The notes under the pieces were generated by a model. It saw nothing but the letters and a program-made list of their open reading frames with translations. It did not search any database and was not told the origin of the DNA. Made by a program: the position numbers and the translations under genes. Positions 56,878-64,000 of a stretch of DNA of 64,000 nt are shown here, piece by piece. The stretch covers positions 783,760 to 847,759 of the forward strand of contig NZ_FQXY01000009.1 in NCBI RefSeq assembly GCF_900130125.1, read 5' to 3'. Within the stretch, counting starts at the first letter, position 1, and each line of letters opens with the position of its first letter. The DNA is from Bacteroides congonensis (lineage in GTDB: Bacteria; Bacteroidota; Bacteroidia; Bacteroidales; Bacteroidaceae).

Positions 56878-57504
56878 ATGCCAAACAACTACAGAATGTC
56901 CTATTTCATGCCACCCATCGCCCCCGTCAGGAATGAAGAAGGACGAATTGTCACCCCCGCCACCCTTCTCCCCTTCTGCGAAATCTCCGTGGAACAAGTT
57001 TTCCAGATGATCACCTGCAACGAAGACCTCAGGCTCCTGACCGAACAAGTACGCAACGCACCGGATATGCGGACGGCGAAAGCCACACTCCTGCCTTACG
57101 TGACTCCCTGCGGCACCTTCACCCGTCGCAACGGCAAGTGCTTCCTATCCCCCTCACGGCTGATAGTGATAGACGTAGACCACCTCGACTCCTACGAAGA
57201 AGCCGCCGGAATGCGCCGCACCTTGTTCGACGATCCCTTCCTCCGCCCCATACTTACGTATATCAGCCCCAGCGGCCGGGGCGTGAAAGCATTCATCCCG
57301 ACCGGCACGCCATTTCCGGCAGACGAGATACGGAATGTCACAGAAAGCATCCACAGAGCCATGCAATATGTCGAAATGGCCTACGCCCCGGCAACGGACA
57401 TCGCCGCCCGGACAACTGCCAAAGGCGTAGACGGTTCAGGGAAAGACCTGGTAAGAGCCTGCTTCCTGAGCCACGACCCCGAAGCCTTATTCAGAAACAT
57501 CTGA
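56878..57504 (+). CDS. VirE N-terminal / BT4734-like primase-related protein
   Basis: 208 residues corresponding to the VirE-N/BT4734-like domain found in Bacteroidetes. The LIVIDVDHLDSYEEAAGM segment near residue 98 has the spaced acidic residues of archaeo-eukaryotic primase-like folds. YISPSGRGVKAFIP and GSGKDLVRACFLSHDP are also conserved. It lies directly before the DUF3987 helicase gene (75 bp). The two halves resemble a primase-helicase pair that is often encoded together or fused. Its G+C content is higher than that of the flanking leader sequences. The role in the cell is not established. Confidence 0.85.
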   Translation: MPNNYRMSYFMPPIAPVRNEEGRIVTPATLLPFCEISVEQVFQMITCNEDLRLLTEQVRNAPDMRTAKATLLPYVTPCGTFTRRNGKCFLSPSRLIVIDVDHLDSYEEAAGMRRTLFDDPFLRPILTYISPSGRGVKAFIPTGTPFPADEIRNVTESIHRAMQYVEMAYAPATDIAARTTAKGVDGSGKDLVRACFLSHDPEALFRNI

Positions 57505-57578
57505 TATGACTTATAAGTCATTGCCTGACCATATACGAATTTATATTTCTCAATTGTATAATTCCCAATCCAAGAAAA

Positions 57579-59413
57579 ATGAACGACATTGAATCACTAC
57601 GCCGCCTCACCGAGACAGTCGAAACGGCAGGAGCGGATATCGCCCCGACTTACATTGAGTACGTACAACTGGCATTTGCCATCGCCACAGATTGCGGCGA
57701 AGCCGGACGCGACTATTTTCACCGTCTCTGCCGCATGTCCGCCAAATATCAGCGTGAACAAGCCGACAGGGTATTCTCCAACGCACTCACCACGAAACAT
57801 GGCGACATACATCTGGGCACAGTGTTCCACCTCGCCGAAACCGCAGGGGTAACCATCCGCAAAGACGAAGTTATGAACAGCCCGGCGGGTACAAAAGGTA
57901 CAGCAGGTACACCCCGCAATTTTCTCACACACACGTGCGCGCGTAATAAGGTAAGAAATGACGAAACTTGCGGAAACGGAGAAGAAGAACTATTGCCGGG
58001 CAGTGAACCGCAGCATCCGCTACCTACCTTCCCCAAAGCTGATTGGCCGGAGTTTCTGCAACGTATCATAAGCTATGGAAACACTGCGGCCCAACACGAC
58101 ATCATGCTATTAGGAGCATTGACAGCCTTAGGTTCTTCCATGGAACGGTATGTGCGTTGTTCTTATGGCGGTAAATACCAGTATCCCTGTATGCAATGTT
58201 TCGTCATCGCTCCTTCCGCTTCCGGCAAAAGCATCCTTTCCTATATCCGGTTGCTCGTAGAACCTATCCACGACCAGATTCGTACAGAAGTGGCCGTACA
58301 GATGAAAGCGTATAAGAGAGAGAAAGCAGCTTATGAAGCAATGGGCAAAGAGCGTTCAAAAGTGGAAGCTCCGCAAATTCCTGCCAACAGGATGTTTCTC
58401 ATTTCCGGTAATAATACCGGCACGGGTATCCTGCAAAATATCATGGATTCCGAAGGAACAGGACTTATCTGTGAAGCCGAAGCGGATACCCTTTCCACTG
58501 CCATAGGCTCGGATTACGGCCACTGGAGCGACACGCTCCGCAAAGCGTTCGACCACGACCGCTTGTCTTACAACCCCGTACGGATCAGGAATACCGGGAA
58601 GTTAAAAAGAGCTTTCTTTCCGTCCTGATTTCCGGAACACCCTCACAAGTCAAAACTTTTATTCCAACGACAGAAGACGGTGCTTTCTCCCGTCAACTGT
58701 TCTACTACCTGCACGGCATCTGGAAATGGGTGAGCCAGTTTACAGAGGACAAGATAAATTTGGAAGAGGTATTTACCGCTATGGGATTGGAATGGAAAGG
58801 GAAACTGGATATGATAAAAGCACATGGAATTCACACACTCCAGCTCACGGTTGGACAGAAAGAAGAATTCGACGCACTCTTCTCCCGCCTGTTCTCCCGT
58901 TCGAGCATAGCTAATGGCAGGGAGATGTACAGTTTCGTAGCCCGCCTGGCTGTCAACCTGTGTCGTATCATGGCGGAAGTAGCTGTATTGCGTGCTCTCG
59001 AAAGTCCGCAGTCTTATCAGTTCAAGGTATCCCCTGCTTCCAGCTTTACTCCCGACAAGGAGATTCCTACTGACAACATCAATGACGGTATTATTACCCG
59101 TTGGGACGTAACTATTACTCCCGAGGACTTTAAAGCTGTGCTTGCACTTGCTGAACCTCTCTACTGTCATGCCACGCATATCCTGTCTTTCCTTCCTGCC
59201 GTAGAAATCAGTCACCGTTCTAATGCCGACCGGGATTTCCTCTTCGAACAGTTGGGTGAAGAATTTACCCGCGCACAGTTGTTGGAACAGGCAGCTGCCA
59301 TGGGAATCAAAGAAAACACTGCCCTCACCTGGTTGAAACGATTGACAAAAAGCGGAGTGCTTATCAGTATAGACGGAAAAGGAACTTACGCGCACGCACG
59401 TGTGCGTGTGTAA
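57579..59413 (+). pseudogene. DUF3987 primase-helicase-like gene, broken by a -1 frameshift
   Basis: The first part (57579-58628, 349 codons) has a PriCT-like domain (about 1-85), a variable low-complexity linker and a P-loop domain with APSASGKS near residue 212. It ends abruptly in a frame that reads RNTGKLKRAFFPS. From about 58578 the -1 frame continues with the family motif SVLISGTPSQVKTFIP and runs to 59413. The likely lesion is the CCCC run at 58574-58577. Restoring one G there gives N-R-R-T-D-Q-E-Y, which fits the family pattern as I remember it. The C-terminal helical domain is otherwise intact, so the break is recent or a sequencing error. The -1 fragment has an internal ATG at 58730. 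Confidence 0.85.
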
Positions 59414-59480
59414 GGGAGCCCCGGAAAAGTGTACCTGCTGTACCTGCCCGTTATTAACAACGCAGTGATTGGTCTATACC

Positions 59481-59557
59481 AAAGCGGCGCTTTACGAGTG
59501 CTAAAGCTTAGCTTTACGTCCTCTAAAGCGCCGCTTTAGCAGTCGTAAAACGCCGCT
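59481..59557. terminator. Alternative-pairing hairpins between DUF3987 and DUF4248 genes
   Basis: The left arm at 59481-59494 (AAAGCGGCGCTTTA) pairs perfectly with 59524-59537. The overlapping arm 59483-59497 can instead pair 14 of 15 with 59543-59557. A separate GCTAA-AGC-TTAGC hairpin lies at 59500-59512. It is the gap between two convergent stops, so a bidirectional terminator is the simplest reading. Confidence 0.75.
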
Positions 59558-59560
59558 CTC

Positions 59561-59779
59561 CTAAGGCTCGCCCAACGCATCCACAATCACCCTCACCTCC
59601 AACGGTGTGAAAGAGCGATGTTCCGGTTGATAACCCAAATCATACAGGCGTTGTAAAAGTCCGGGACACCGTAGGATCCATTTCTTCATTTTCCGGTAAG
59701 CGGCAATATCGGTAAGTTCGGGAGAATAGAGTTGCGCCAGCTCCATGCGTCCATACGCACGTATTCTGAATTCTTTCAT
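59561..59779 (-). CDS. DUF4248-like small protein
   Basis: 72 residues: FRIRAYGRMELAQLYSPELT, AAYRKMKKWILRCPGL, and a helix-turn-like end (RSFTPLEVRVIVDALGEP). This is the DUF4248 family, small Bacteroides proteins found beside HU-related proteins and phage-type amidases. It is probably DNA-binding, judging from its helical layout; no function is proven. It is divergent from the HU-related gene across a 220-bp gap with phased ATAACC repeats. A minus-strand TACTTTTG -7 box lies at 59807-59814. Confidence 0.85.
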   Translation of the reverse strand: MKEFRIRAYGRMELAQLYSPELTDIAAYRKMKKWILRCPGLLQRLYDLGYQPEHRSFTPLEVRVIVDALGEP

Positions 59780-59806
59780 GATGGATAAGTTTCTGATTTA
59801 CTGTCA

Positions 59807-59814
59807 CAAAAGTA
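59807..59814 (-). promoter_or_regulatory. -7 box for the DUF4248 gene
   Basis: Minus-strand TACTTTTG fits TAnnTTTG, 28 bp upstream of the ATG at 59779. The first ATAACC copy (59830) falls where the -33 element would be. Confidence 0.5.
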
Positions 59815-59829
59815 ACAAAATATTTCCAC

Positions 59830-59897
59830 ATAACCAACGATTTCCCATTGAATAACCGACCCTAATTGCATATAACCGACAAGGTATGAGCATAACG
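59830..59897. repeat. Four phased ATAAC(C/G) repeats in a divergent promoter gap
   Basis: ATAACC starts at 59830, 59852 and 59872, and ATAACG at 59892, giving spacings of 22, 20 and 20 bp, close to two helical turns. A related CACAACCGAT lies at 59901. The array sits between the divergent -7 boxes of DUF4248 and the HU-related gene, as expected of cooperative operator sites. Confidence 0.7.
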
Positions 59898-59930
59898 GTA
59901 CACAACCGATTTTCCGGTAGTCCGGGGTTG

Positions 59931-59938
59931 TATCTTTG
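59931..59938 (+). promoter_or_regulatory. -7 box for the HU-related gene
   Basis: TATCTTTG fits TAnnTTTG and lies 62 bp before the ATG at 60000. Confidence 0.55.
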
Positions 59939-59999
59939 TATTGTCGAAAGGGGAAAGAATCCCGGAGACACCATGTATAACCCTTTAAATTATTGTTTT

Positions 60000-60503
60000 A
60001 TGATTCGTTACAAAATTTATCAGAACCAGCAGAAGAAAGGCTTGAATGCGGGAAAGTGGTTCGCCCGTGCGGTAAGTGATGAGACGTATGATTTGGGCAA
60101 GCTTGCCGAACATATGTCGAAGCACAATTCACCGTATTCCGGCGGTGTCATCAAGGGTGTGCTCACCGATATGGTGGACTGCATCAAGGAGCTGCTGCTC
60201 GACGGCAAATGTGTGAAAATTGACGACCTTGCCATTTTCGGTGTAGGTATCCGCAGCAAGGCTGCCGAAACGTTGGAAGAGTTTTCGCTGGAGAAGAATA
60301 TCACCGGTATGAGACTCAAGGCACGTGCCACCGGCAATCTGTCAACGACCAACCTGAAGCTCGACAGCCAACTGAGACAGCAGGCGGAGTATCAGAAGCC
60401 TACCACTTCCGGTGGCGGCGGTTCCGGTTCGGATTCCGGCAATACGCCTGATCCGAACCCGGATGATGGCGGAGAGACTCCTGATCCGGATCCGGCAGCT
60501 TAA
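60000..60503 (+). CDS. HU-related (HU_rel) histone-like DNA-binding protein
   Basis: 167 residues from the ATG at 60000. The frame also opens at 59886, but the -7 box at 59931 lies within that extension. The start MIRYKIYQNQQKKGLNAGKWFARAV is typical of the Bacteroides HU-related family. The bacterial histone-like fold follows (ISKHNSPYSGGVIKGV-type helix, LLDGKCVKIDDLAIFGVGI beta arm). The C-terminus is a flexible GGGGSGSDSG and acidic Asp/Pro repeat tail. It is the first gene of a set with smalltalk and amidase. A DNA-architectural role is likely, and its chromosomal regulation is unknown. Confidence 0.9.
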   Translation: MIRYKIYQNQQKKGLNAGKWFARAVSDETYDLGKLAEHMSKHNSPYSGGVIKGVLTDMVDCIKELLLDGKCVKIDDLAIFGVGIRSKAAETLEEFSLEKNITGMRLKARATGNLSTTNLKLDSQLRQQAEYQKPTTSGGGGSGSDSGNTPDPNPDDGGETPDPDPAA

Positions 60504-60539
60504 CCCTTGCCTCTATCTCCTGTCTCTCCTATTTTCTGT

Positions 60540-60564
60540 GAGCCCTTCTTTTTACGAAGGGCTC
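60540..60564 (+). terminator. Hairpin between HU-related and smalltalk genes
   Basis: Perfect 9-bp stem GAGCCCTTC/GAAGGGCTC with a 7-base T-rich loop. It may end the HU transcript in part while letting the downstream genes be read at a lower level. Confidence 0.75.
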
Positions 60565-60601
60565 GCTAATATTAAATTATTTAATCTTAAAAAATCGACT
60601 T

Positions 60602-60709
60602 ATGAGCAATTCATCATCACGCCGCTCCGTATGGAGCCTGGTTCTCAAAATTATCATCACTGTAGCCACCGCCATCGGCGGTGTGTTCGGAGTGCAAAGC
60701 TGTATGTAG
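60602..60709 (+). CDS. Smalltalk protein (35 aa)
   Basis: A 35-residue frame: a short serine/arginine-rich start (MSNSSSRRSVWSLVLK), a hydrophobic helix (IIITVATAIGGVFGVQ) and a SCM end. This matches the tiny Bacteroides family annotated as smalltalk protein, normally found between HU-related and amidase genes, as here. One membrane helix is predicted. The amidase ATG follows 4 bp after the stop, so the two are probably translated together. Function is unknown; the pairing with a cell-wall amidase recalls a small membrane helper. Confidence 0.85.
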   Translation: MSNSSSRRSVWSLVLKIIITVATAIGGVFGVQSCM

Positions 60710-60713
60710 GCTA

Positions 60714-61127
60714 ATGAGGACTATTACGCTAATTATCATTCATTGCAGCGCTACGCCGGAGGGGAAATCCCTCTCGGCGGAAGCCTGTCGTTCAGACCAT
60801 ATCCACCACCGGGGATTTCGTGACATCGGTTATCATTTCTATATCACACGTGACGGGGAAATCCATCGGGGACGGTCGCTTGAAAAGGTTGGGGCACATT
60901 GCCGGAACCATAACGCACATTCGGTAGGTATTTGCTACGAAGGCGGGCTGGATGCGGAAGGAAAGCCGAAGGATACTCGTACCTTAGAGCAAAAGGGTTC
61001 GTTGCTTGCTTTGTTGAGGGAGTTGCGGAGACAGTTTCCGAAAGCGTTGATTGTGGGGCATCGTGATTTGAATCCGATGAAGGGGTGTCCGTGCTTTGAT
61101 GCGGTAAAAGAGTATTTGCAGGTATAA
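60714..61127 (+). CDS. N-acetylmuramoyl-L-alanine amidase, T7 lysozyme-like
   Basis: 137 residues from the ATG at 60714. The frame opens earlier at 60681, but that overlaps smalltalk. It is an amidase_2/PGRP-type zinc amidase: first zinc His in IIIHCSATPEG, FRDIGYHFYITRDGEIHRGR, VGAHCRNHNAHSVGICYEGG, and GHRDLNPMKGCPCFD with the other zinc His and Cys. It would cleave the bond between MurNAc and the stem peptide. There is no signal peptide, as in phage T7 lysozyme. It is a common flank of Bacteroides capsule loci. Confidence 0.92.
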   Translation: MRTITLIIIHCSATPEGKSLSAEACRSDHIHHRGFRDIGYHFYITRDGEIHRGRSLEKVGAHCRNHNAHSVGICYEGGLDAEGKPKDTRTLEQKGSLLALLRELRRQFPKALIVGHRDLNPMKGCPCFDAVKEYLQV

Positions 61128-61133
61128 ATTAAA

Positions 61134-61178
61134 AAGACGAATGGCTGACAGAAGATTTCATTATCAGCCATTCGTCTT
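61134..61178. terminator. Bidirectional terminator at the capsule-locus end
   Basis: Perfect 15-bp stem AAGACGAATGGCTGA/TCAGCCATTCGTCTT with a 15-base loop, between the amidase stop (61127) and the convergent cupin stop (61203). Confidence 0.9.
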
Positions 61179-61202
61179 ATATTTTCTATAATAACCCTGA
61201 AT

Positions 61203-61601
61203 TTATTCGTACTGCCAAATATCATCCATGGTAATGGGCACATAAGCACCATCTTTCATCTCTATGATAACAGAAGGTTCATGTACAATAAGAGTGTGCC
61301 ACATTCCAACGGGGACTTGAACACCATAAACACCTTTCACGGGATTCAAATCATAACGACCGCATTCAACTCCTTTTTCGTTATAGAAAAGTTCGGTGAC
61401 ATGACCTCTAAGCAGAATTACGGTTTCACTAGTCGTTGTGTGACGATGAATGGGAACATGCGTTCCCGATTGCAAGGCATTGAGCATACGTTGTGAAGTG
61501 TCTCCATCGCCATTACGCAAATCCAGATTGACACGACGTCTCTCATTGGTTTCAGCTTGAGACAGCAACTCATCAAGCAATTGGTTATTAATTTCCATCA
61601 T
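61203..61601 (-). CDS. WbuC-family cupin
   Basis: About 132 residues, starting at one of two adjacent ATGs (61601 or 61598). It has a single cupin barrel with metal-binding histidines in VPIHRHTTTSETVILLRGHV and MWHTLIVHEPSVIIEMKDG, ending with PITMDDIWQYE. WbuC-type cupins are common at the end of O-antigen and capsule gene clusters; their reaction is not established. The start overlaps the end of the preceding WecA-type gene by about 14 bp. Confidence 0.85.
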   Translation of the reverse strand: MMEINNQLLDELLSQAETNERRRVNLDLRNGDGDTSQRMLNALQSGTHVPIHRHTTTSETVILLRGHVTELFYNEKGVECGRYDLNPVKGVYGVQVPVGMWHTLIVHEPSVIIEMKDGAYVPITMDDIWQYE

Positions 61602-62577
61602 TCCTTTCGTTAGCTTTAGCATGCAGATACTCTTCGTGCAAATGATAATACTTCTTTTTGAACAATATATAGGCTACACACAGCAATACCAACACCACTA
61701 CGAGATACAGATACTTGTTCACCGGCAGATAGATGGCACCCAAAGAAATTACCAACTGCAAAGCCATGTAGATGGTGGACACCGTCACATGCTTAATATG
61801 CAGTTCATTAGCCATCAGTTGATAAGCATGCTTGCGATGGGGTTGACCTATATTCTCGTGTAGCATGATGCGGTGACAGATAGTAAGCACACTGTCCACA
61901 CCATATACCATCAACAGCACTATAGCCCAATAGTTTCCGCTCTGTAAAATATAAGAGCCCAGGAAATAGAGCAGAATAAATGCAATGGAGACACTACCCA
62001 CATCACCGGCAAAGCATTTTGCCCTGGTGCGGAAGTTGAACAGGCAGAACACCAATACACTCAACAAAGTCACAATAATGAAATTATTATCGGTGTATTC
62101 CTCCTGCATATTCAAGAGCAACAAGGGAATCAATACCGCCAATGAATAGCCACCGGTGATACCATTTATGCCGTCCATGAAGTTATACGCATTGATAATA
62201 CCTGTACATACTATAAGTGCAATGATAACCACCCACCAATACTCAGGCAGTAAAATGCCCCACTGATAGAACATGAGCGTCATAGCGGCGAAATGTACAA
62301 TCAGTCGAAATTTATTGGGTACCGAATGAATATCATCGGCAAAACTGATGCCACCCAACATGGTGAGCCCCAACAGGAACCGCGGACATGTTAAACCATA
62401 AAAGGCGGCATAAAGCCAGGCTCCAAACAAGAAAATAATACCACCGCCACGCAACACTATAGAACTGTGCGATGAACGCAAGTTGGGTTTATCTATAATG
62501 TTACACTTATCGGCAATCTTGAAATATGCTAATTCAAGAACAAGCAACAATACTGCTATCAACAGATATACGACCAT
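61588..62577 (-). CDS. WecA/WbpL-type undecaprenyl-phosphate sugar-phosphate transferase
   Basis: 329 residues with about 10 membrane helices. It carries the polyprenyl-phosphate transferase signatures: GGISFADDIHSVPNKFRL with the paired aspartates near residue 83, NAYNFMDGINGITGGYSL near 125, FAGDVGSVSIAFILLYFLG near 195, and HRKHAYQLMANE near the C-terminus. It transfers an N-acetylhexosamine-phosphate from UDP-sugar to undecaprenyl phosphate and starts a glycan repeat unit. Given the epimerase next to it, the sugar may be a deoxy-amino sugar such as QuiNAc or FucNAc. Confidence 0.92.
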   Translation of the reverse strand: MVVYLLIAVLLLVLELAYFKIADKCNIIDKPNLRSSHSSIVLRGGGIIFLFGAWLYAAFYGLTCPRFLLGLTMLGGISFADDIHSVPNKFRLIVHFAAMTLMFYQWGILLPEYWWVVIIALIVCTGIINAYNFMDGINGITGGYSLAVLIPLLLLNMQEEYTDNNFIIVTLLSVLVFCLFNFRTRAKCFAGDVGSVSIAFILLYFLGSYILQSGNYWAIVLLMVYGVDSVLTICHRIMLHENIGQPHRKHAYQLMANELHIKHVTVSTIYMALQLVISLGAIYLPVNKYLYLVVVLVLLCVAYILFKKKYYHLHEEYLHAKANERNDGN

Positions 62578-62579
62578 AC

Positions 62580-63518
62580 TTATTTTGTATTTGCAAATGA
62601 TTTAACGGTTTGTGTCAGTCCTTCTTCGGCACGTATGGGCATTTTATCTACCCCCAGCGCCCTTTTTATTTTGGCATTGCTCACCACATAGTTTTCGGTA
62701 AGTTTCGTCAAACGCTCCGAGTTCAGCGGCAGGTGCAAAACGTCTCCCACTTTTGCCATGCCGTTCATCAATCCCTTGGGCAGATGCCAGATGTGTGCCC
62801 TCTTGCCCAGCGCATTGCAAATGACTGCAATAAGCTCGTTCGTTGACAAAGACTCATCATCTCCCATATTGTAGATGCCCGAAGCGACATCTTTGGTAAG
62901 CAACCCCTCAATGGCAAAACAAAGATTGCCAACGGAAGTAAAACAACGTCGGTTTTCAAATGCCCCCAACGGCCAAGGTATCCCTCTTTTCACTACACCG
63001 TAGAGCAGATTGAGATTACCTTTGTTTCCGGGACCGTGTATCATACATGGACGCAGGATATACACTTGCTTACCGGTTGCTGGATGAGACAAGATATACT
63101 CTTCAGCCTTAATCTTGGACTCACCGTAAGGCCCCACCGGCTTAGGAACAATATCCTCAGTAAGAATATCGCCCGGAACAAAATCGGCAGCAGCCTTTAC
63201 AGACGAGAAGAAGACAAATTTTCCGGCCGATGACTGAAGGAACCAGTCATAGATTTTCTGTGTCAATCCGGTATTAATCTTGAAATATACCTCCGGCCCC
63301 GATGTTTTCTTCAAATCGTGTGCCTTGCCGGCAAGATGGATAACAGCATCTACTTGTGGAATCTTATTTTCATCAAGGTCGTTCCAGGAAAAGGTCTTGA
63401 CTACACCCTCCTTTTCAGGAGCAACAATGTCGAGACCATAAATCTCATGATTCCGGCCCATGGCTTTCACAATATTACTTCCTACAAAGCCATGGATTCC
63501 GGTTATAAGTATCTTCAT
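62580..63518 (-). CDS. NAD-dependent sugar epimerase/dehydratase, WbpV/WbpK-like
   Basis: 312 residues of the extended short-chain dehydrogenase fold. It has the NAD-binding ITGIHGFVGSNIVKAM at residue 4, FVFFSSVKAAADF with the active-site Ser, GPYGESKIKAEEYIL with Tyr and Lys near residue 130, and RPCMIHGPGNKGNL downstream. It resembles the reductases and epimerases that finish UDP-QuiNAc or UDP-FucNAc synthesis and that commonly sit beside WecA/WbpL-type transferases. The exact reaction is not certain. The next gene starts 2 bp downstream. Confidence 0.88.
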   Translation of the reverse strand: MKILITGIHGFVGSNIVKAMGRNHEIYGLDIVAPEKEGVVKTFSWNDLDENKIPQVDAVIHLAGKAHDLKKTSGPEVYFKINTGLTQKIYDWFLQSSAGKFVFFSSVKAAADFVPGDILTEDIVPKPVGPYGESKIKAEEYILSHPATGKQVYILRPCMIHGPGNKGNLNLLYGVVKRGIPWPLGAFENRRCFTSVGNLCFAIEGLLTKDVASGIYNMGDDESLSTNELIAVICNALGKRAHIWHLPKGLMNGMAKVGDVLHLPLNSERLTKLTENYVVSNAKIKRALGVDKMPIRAEEGLTQTVKSFANTK

Positions 63519-63519
63519 A

Positions 63520-64000
63520 TTATTCTTTTGTAAAAATCAACTCAAAAACTTTCACAAAGTATTTCAATCCAAGCAACGGCATACATGTCCATATTCCATT
63601 TTCACGACACGCACGGACAATCTCCTTGTTCAATATCCAGTTACTCTTCAAGTTAGCGGTACTCTTACCTCCTGTGCGCATCTTCATGAAATCCAAATGC
63701 AAATACTTTGATTTCAATTTATTTGAATAAAGGAAACGAGTCAGCAACTCGTAATCAGCCGCAATCTTATAGTCATACTGGTAATAGCCATATTTCTCAA
63801 AATTGTGCTTATATGTATAAAACGAAGGATGTGCAGGCATAAAGCCAAAGCGGAAACGCCAAGGCGCAAAGTTCTTAGACGAATAATAGCGTACTGTCTT
63901 ATCCAAATCACTGTCATTCACAAAGCGAACATCACCATACACTGCCTCGATGGATTTATCCTGTTCAAAAGCCTCTGCTACCTTTGAAATCACATCCGTG
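63520..64000 (-). CDS. Glycosyltransferase family 2, C-terminal part (cut by window edge)
   Basis: The frame is open to the right edge, so the N-terminus is outside the window; the GTG at 63993 is probably internal. The visible 160 residues correspond to the second half of a GT-A fold: EAVYGDVRFV with the start of the acceptor region, FGFMPAHPSFYTYKHNFEKYG and YDYKIAADYELLTRFL, where an aspartate pair near ADYE is typical of GT2 enzymes. It would add a sugar to a polysaccharide repeat unit. It is the upstream neighbour of the epimerase with 1 bp between them. Confidence 0.85.
   Translation of the reverse strand, partial: TDVISKVAEAFEQDKSIEAVYGDVRFVNDSDLDKTVRYYSSKNFAPWRFRFGFMPAHPSFYTYKHNFEKYGYYQYDYKIAADYELLTRFLYSNKLKSKYLHLDFMKMRTGGKSTANLKSNWILNKEIVRACRENGIWTCMPLLGLKYFVKVFELIFTKE

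Noticed and set aside
58560..58628. Programmed frameshift in the DUF3987 gene
   Set aside because: The overlap has no in-frame X XXY YYZ heptamer, and a single lost G explains the break and restores the family motif, so simple mutation or sequence error is more likely.

Overview
The window is a stretch of Bacteroides chromosome (genus-level inference). The support is Bacteroidales -7 boxes (TAnnTTTG) before many genes, a SusD-era style of surface lipoprotein signal, Bacteroides-type families (VirE-N/DUF3987, DUF4248, HU-related, smalltalk, amidase cassette) and weak Shine-Dalgarno signals with A-rich leaders. I cannot name the species from sequence alone.

Bases 1 to about 24,000 are the right-hand part of a prophage whose other end lies outside the window. 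Two small + strand genes converge on a four-gene minus-strand virion module. In transcription order this is a small glycine-rich internal-virion-like protein, a coiled-coil protein, a giant 5,786-residue polyvalent protein, and a P22-like portal. A small-terminase-like gene and a tyrosine recombinase follow. The recombinase gene starts about 300 bp from the 3' end of ppdK, and that gap carries two families of short phased repeats that look like integrase arm or operator sites. The giant protein strings together a 30-residue tandem repeat, coiled coils, a ParB/DdrB-like domain, an inorganic-pyrophosphatase-like domain, a DarB-like methyltransferase plus SNF2-type helicase, a zincin-like HExxxH peptidase and a membrane-interacting C-terminal domain. 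Its position among ejection-protein genes suggests that it is packaged and delivered with phage DNA. A second, 87-codon reading frame is embedded in one of its linkers.

Bases 24,059 to 56,209 are housekeeping chromosome: ppdK; rlmD and an RluA-type pseudouridine synthase; a surface lipoprotein; a B12-type radical SAM protein; map-rmuC; two cation/proton antiporters; lepA; a winged-helix protein; xth; mntH; TSCPD-yebC; pheT; dnaB; ispE; galE; and a complete rseC-rnfBCDGEA operon for the ferredoxin:NAD+ oxidoreductase ion pump. Two large inverted repeats sit in intergenic gaps here (42530-42600 and 46253-46421).

Bases 56,400 to 61,200 hold an accessory cassette: a small gene whose reading frame breaks at an A AAA AAG heptamer, a VirE-N/primase-like gene, a DUF3987 helicase gene broken by an apparent one-base deletion, DUF4248, an HU-related protein, a 35-residue smalltalk protein and a phage-type amidase. 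In Bacteroides this cassette commonly borders capsule loci. Consistent with that, 61,203 to the right edge is the end of a polysaccharide locus on the minus strand: a GT2 glycosyltransferase (cut by the window edge), a sugar epimerase, a WecA-type initiating transferase and a WbuC-type cupin.
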